Positions 62,163 to 64,000 of a stretch of 64,000 nt of DNA are shown here, piece by piece. Origin of the DNA: Saccharothrix longispora. Lineage in GTDB: Bacteria > Actinomycetota > Actinomycetes > Mycobacteriales > Pseudonocardiaceae. The DNA lies in assembly GCF_030852425.1 (NCBI RefSeq), contig NZ_NSDM01000016.1:1-64000 (forward strand), written 5' to 3'. The notes under the pieces are model-generated. The model was not told the DNA's origin. It was given only the letters and a program-made list of their open reading frames with translations, and ran no database searches. The translations under genes were made by a program, and so were the position numbers. Position 1 is the stretch's first letter. Every line of letters begins with the position of its first letter.

Positions 62163-62193
62163 CCGTGCCACCGGGAAGGCCCCGGTGGCACGG
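62163..62193. terminator. Bidirectional terminator between the sigma operon and the decarboxylase
   Basis: CCGTGCCACCGGG (62163-62175) and CCCGGTGGCACGG (62181-62193) form a perfect 13-bp stem with a 5-nt loop between two convergent genes. Confidence 0.85.
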
Positions 62194-62199
62194 CGCACC

Positions 62200-63582
62200 T
62201 CAGGCGTCCAGCGCCTTCCACAGCGCCCGGACGTGCTCCTCCCGGGTCGCCTCGGCGCCGATCGCCACGCGGATCGCGAACCGGCCGTCCACCACGGTGT
62301 GCGTGACGAAGACCCGGCCCGACCCGTTGACCCGGTCCATCGCCGCGCGCGTCGCGTCGTCGCCGTCCCGGCGGGCGATCGTGACGAGCGACAGCGTGCG
62401 CGGCGTGACCAGCTCCCAGTCCTCCGACGCGCCGACCCACGACTCCAGCAGCGCCGCCAGCTCCACGTGGCCGCGCAGGTGGGCGCGCACGCCCTCCAGG
62501 CCGTACCAGCGCAGCACCGACCACAGCTTCAACGCGCGGAACCGGCGGCCGAGGGGGATCTGCCAGTCGCGGTAGTCGACGACGGCGCCCGACTCGGTCG
62601 CGGTGTTGCGCAGGTACTCGGGCAGGATCGCCAGGGCGTCCACCAGCACGCCCGGGTGGGCCGTCCAGAACAGCGACAGGTCGAACGCGGTCAGCATCCA
62701 CTTGTGCGCGTTCGCGGTGAACGAGTCGGCCCGCTCCAGGCCGTCGAACAGGTCGCGGAACTCCGGGCACAGGGCCGCCGGGCCCGCCCACGCGGCGTCC
62801 ACGTGCAGCCAGATGCCGTGCTCGGCGCACACGTCGGCGATCTCGCGCAGCGGGTCGACCGCGCCGGTGCCGGTGGTGCCGACCGTCGCGCACACCAGGA
62901 CCGGGCGCCGGCCCGCGGCCACGTCGGCGCGCACCCGTTCGGCGAGGGCGGCGACGTCCATGGCCAGGGTGGACGGTGACACGGGGACCGACCGCACGGC
63001 CTGCTCGCCGAGCCCGGCCAGCCGCGCCGCCCGCTCCAGCGACGAGTGGGTCTGCGACGACACGTACACGGTCTCCGCACCGTCCACGCCGGACCGCCGC
63101 CACGTGCCGCCGGACGAGCGGTGCAGCGCCGCCAGCACCGCGACCAGCGCGGCGGACGACGCCGTGTCCTGGATGACACCGCCGCCCAGGAACGACCGCG
63201 GCAGGTCCATCGCGGCCACCAGCTCGTCCATCAGGTGCTGCTCGACCTCGGTGGCGGCGGGCGAGGTGGCCCACAGCATCCCCTGCACGCCCAGGCCCGA
63301 CGACAGCAGGTCGCCGAGCACCGACGGCAGGGACGCGTTGGACGGGAAGTACGCGAAGAACCCGGGGTGCTGCCAGTGCGTGGTGCCGGGCAGCACGACC
63401 CGGTCCAGGTCGGCGAGCAGGGGGCCGAACCCCTCGCCGCGCTCGGGCAGCGCGGACAGCTGCCCCCGCACCCAGCCGGGCTCCACCTGCGACCGCACGG
63501 GGAAGTCCTCGACGCGGGCGCGGTAGTCGGCGATCCAGTCGACCACCTCGTGGCCGATCCGGCGGAACTCCTCAGGCTTCAT
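62200..63582 (-). CDS. Aromatic-L-amino-acid decarboxylase family (PLP, group II)
   Basis: 460 residues. HPGFFAYFPSNASLPSVLGDLLSSGLGVQGMLWATSPAATEVE, GGVIQDTASSAALVAVLAAL, VYVSSQTHSSLERAARLAGL, CATVGTTGTGAVDPL, LHVDAAWAGPAALCPEF and the PLP lysine K294 in NAHKWMLTAFD are typical of Trp/Tyr/DOPA decarboxylases. Substrate choice among aromatic amino acids is not predictable. ATG at 63582 is 7 nt after TACCGT (minus strand). It overlaps the end of an Lrp/AsnC regulator by 11 bp, which may respond to the same amino acid. Confidence 0.92.
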   Translation of the reverse strand: MKPEEFRRIGHEVVDWIADYRARVEDFPVRSQVEPGWVRGQLSALPERGEGFGPLLADLDRVVLPGTTHWQHPGFFAYFPSNASLPSVLGDLLSSGLGVQGMLWATSPAATEVEQHLMDELVAAMDLPRSFLGGGVIQDTASSAALVAVLAALHRSSGGTWRRSGVDGAETVYVSSQTHSSLERAARLAGLGEQAVRSVPVSPSTLAMDVAALAERVRADVAAGRRPVLVCATVGTTGTGAVDPLREIADVCAEHGIWLHVDAAWAGPAALCPEFRDLFDGLERADSFTANAHKWMLTAFDLSLFWTAHPGVLVDALAILPEYLRNTATESGAVVDYRDWQIPLGRRFRALKLWSVLRWYGLEGVRAHLRGHVELAALLESWVGASEDWELVTPRTLSLVTIARRDGDDATRAAMDRVNGSGRVFVTHTVVDGRFAIRVAIGAEATREEHVRALWKALDA

Positions 63583-64000
63583 GCCCCGCACGGTAGACGC
63601 GCCGCCTGCGGTGGGTCGGACGCCGGTCGCCGGGCGGGGTCAGGGCGCGGGTCTCGACGCGTTCGAGCACCACCGAGCTGGTCAGGTTCCGCACCTCGGT
63701 GCGCGAGGCGATCTTGTCCACCAGGAACGCCTGGAGGTGCGTGCTGTCGGCGACCGCGATGTGCACCAGGAAGTCGGCCGTGCCGCTGACGTGGAACAGG
63801 GAGCGGGTCTCCGGCTGCGCCATGACGAACGCCCGGAACGCCGCCACCACCGGCCGGGTGTGCGGGCGCACGTTCACCGAGACGACGGCCTCCAGCGACA
63901 GGCCGGCGGCGCGCGGGTCCACCACGGCGTGGAACCCGGTGATCACACCGAGTTCGCGCAGTCGGCGCACCCGTTGCAGGCACGTCGAGGGCGCGATGCC
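63572..64000 (-). CDS. Lrp/AsnC-family regulator (5' end outside the window)
   Basis: 142 codons are visible; the frame stays open to the window edge and reads GIAPSTCLQRVRRLRELGVITGFHAVVDP, the end of the Lrp HTH and the start of the ligand-binding RAM domain (VSVNVRPHTRPVVAAFRAFV...TRSLFHVSGTADFLVHIAVADSTHLQAFLVDKIASRTEVRNLTSSVVLERV). The recognition helix is partly cut off. A basic tail (GDRRPTHRRRRVYRAGHEA) overlaps the decarboxylase start by 11 bp. Feast/famine regulators bind amino acids, so local control of the decarboxylase is plausible. Confidence 0.92.
   Translation of the reverse strand, partial: GIAPSTCLQRVRRLRELGVITGFHAVVDPRAAGLSLEAVVSVNVRPHTRPVVAAFRAFVMAQPETRSLFHVSGTADFLVHIAVADSTHLQAFLVDKIASRTEVRNLTSSVVLERVETRALTPPGDRRPTHRRRRVYRAGHEA

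Overview
This is a 64 kb stretch of a very GC-rich actinobacterial chromosome carrying almost only housekeeping genes. Several markers point to the Pseudonocardiales (a Saccharothrix, Lentzea, Actinosynnema or Amycolatopsis type of organism): a mycothiol-dependent enzyme family, BsaP and DUF2567 beside bioB, a HisA without a local TrpF (the PriA arrangement), an F420/PPOX-type oxidoreductase, the Trp-associated membrane protein, and many apparently leaderless genes of the form TANNNT-N6-8-ATG/GTG. The genus is an inference from gene content. I saw no rRNA, tRNA or CRISPR array.

Layout. 1-119: the last 38 codons of an IS481-type transposase. 116-4676: an HTH/DUF4352 fusion protein and dnaE. 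4.7-11.5 kb: a biotin locus (P450 translationally coupled to bioA, bioD, bioB, bsaP, DUF2567 protein) interrupted on the other strand by a mycoredoxin-like gene and two tandemly duplicated membrane proteins; bioF is absent. 11.5-13.6 kb: MFS transporter plus DUF1445 hydro-lyase behind a 19-bp palindrome. 13.7-18.6 kb: NrtR repressor with a LON-domain protein, divergent from nadABC. 18.7-24.5 kb: PRC-barrel/DUF2382 stress protein, nitrilase-family amidase, an orphan peptide-binding lipoprotein overlapping a class-V aminotransferase, and a secreted M14 carboxypeptidase.

24.7-36.4 kb: histidine genes in three blocks (hisD-hisC-hisB-small membrane protein; hisH-hisA; hisF-membrane protein-hisI). 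The first gap is filled by a TetR regulator, kptA, soxR with a canonical SoxR box, a split transketolase, a hypothetical gene and an inverted array of 22-bp repeats. The second gap holds an HTH-Clp_N protein with twin operators, a PPOX oxidoreductase and a cold-shock protein. 36.4-42.2 kb: TetR, trpE, Trp-associated membrane protein, trpC, trpB, trpA (trpD, trpG and trpF are not here). 42.4-49.5 kb: lgt, then a response regulator and histidine kinase separated by an opposite-strand secreted protein, a phosphotransferase-like protein, a TAXI-type binding lipoprotein and a DctA symporter. 49.9-55.9 kb: gltB-gltD. 56-64 kb: mycothiol-dependent enzyme, DUF2461 protein, VanZ-like protein, pyk, acyl-CoA thioesterase II, a sigma factor with a membrane-anchored partner, an aromatic-amino-acid decarboxylase and a truncated Lrp/AsnC regulator.

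Metabolically the window joins cofactor synthesis (biotin, NAD), amino-acid synthesis (His, Trp, Glu) and central carbon (pyruvate kinase, transketolase, C4-dicarboxylate uptake). The points most worth a second look are the P450-bioA unit with its BioQ-like palindrome, the HTH-Clp_N gene whose promoter is covered by two identical operators, the SoxR-KptA-transketolase module, the repeat array inside the broken his operon, and UAG stop codons that double as -10 elements of leaderless downstream genes.
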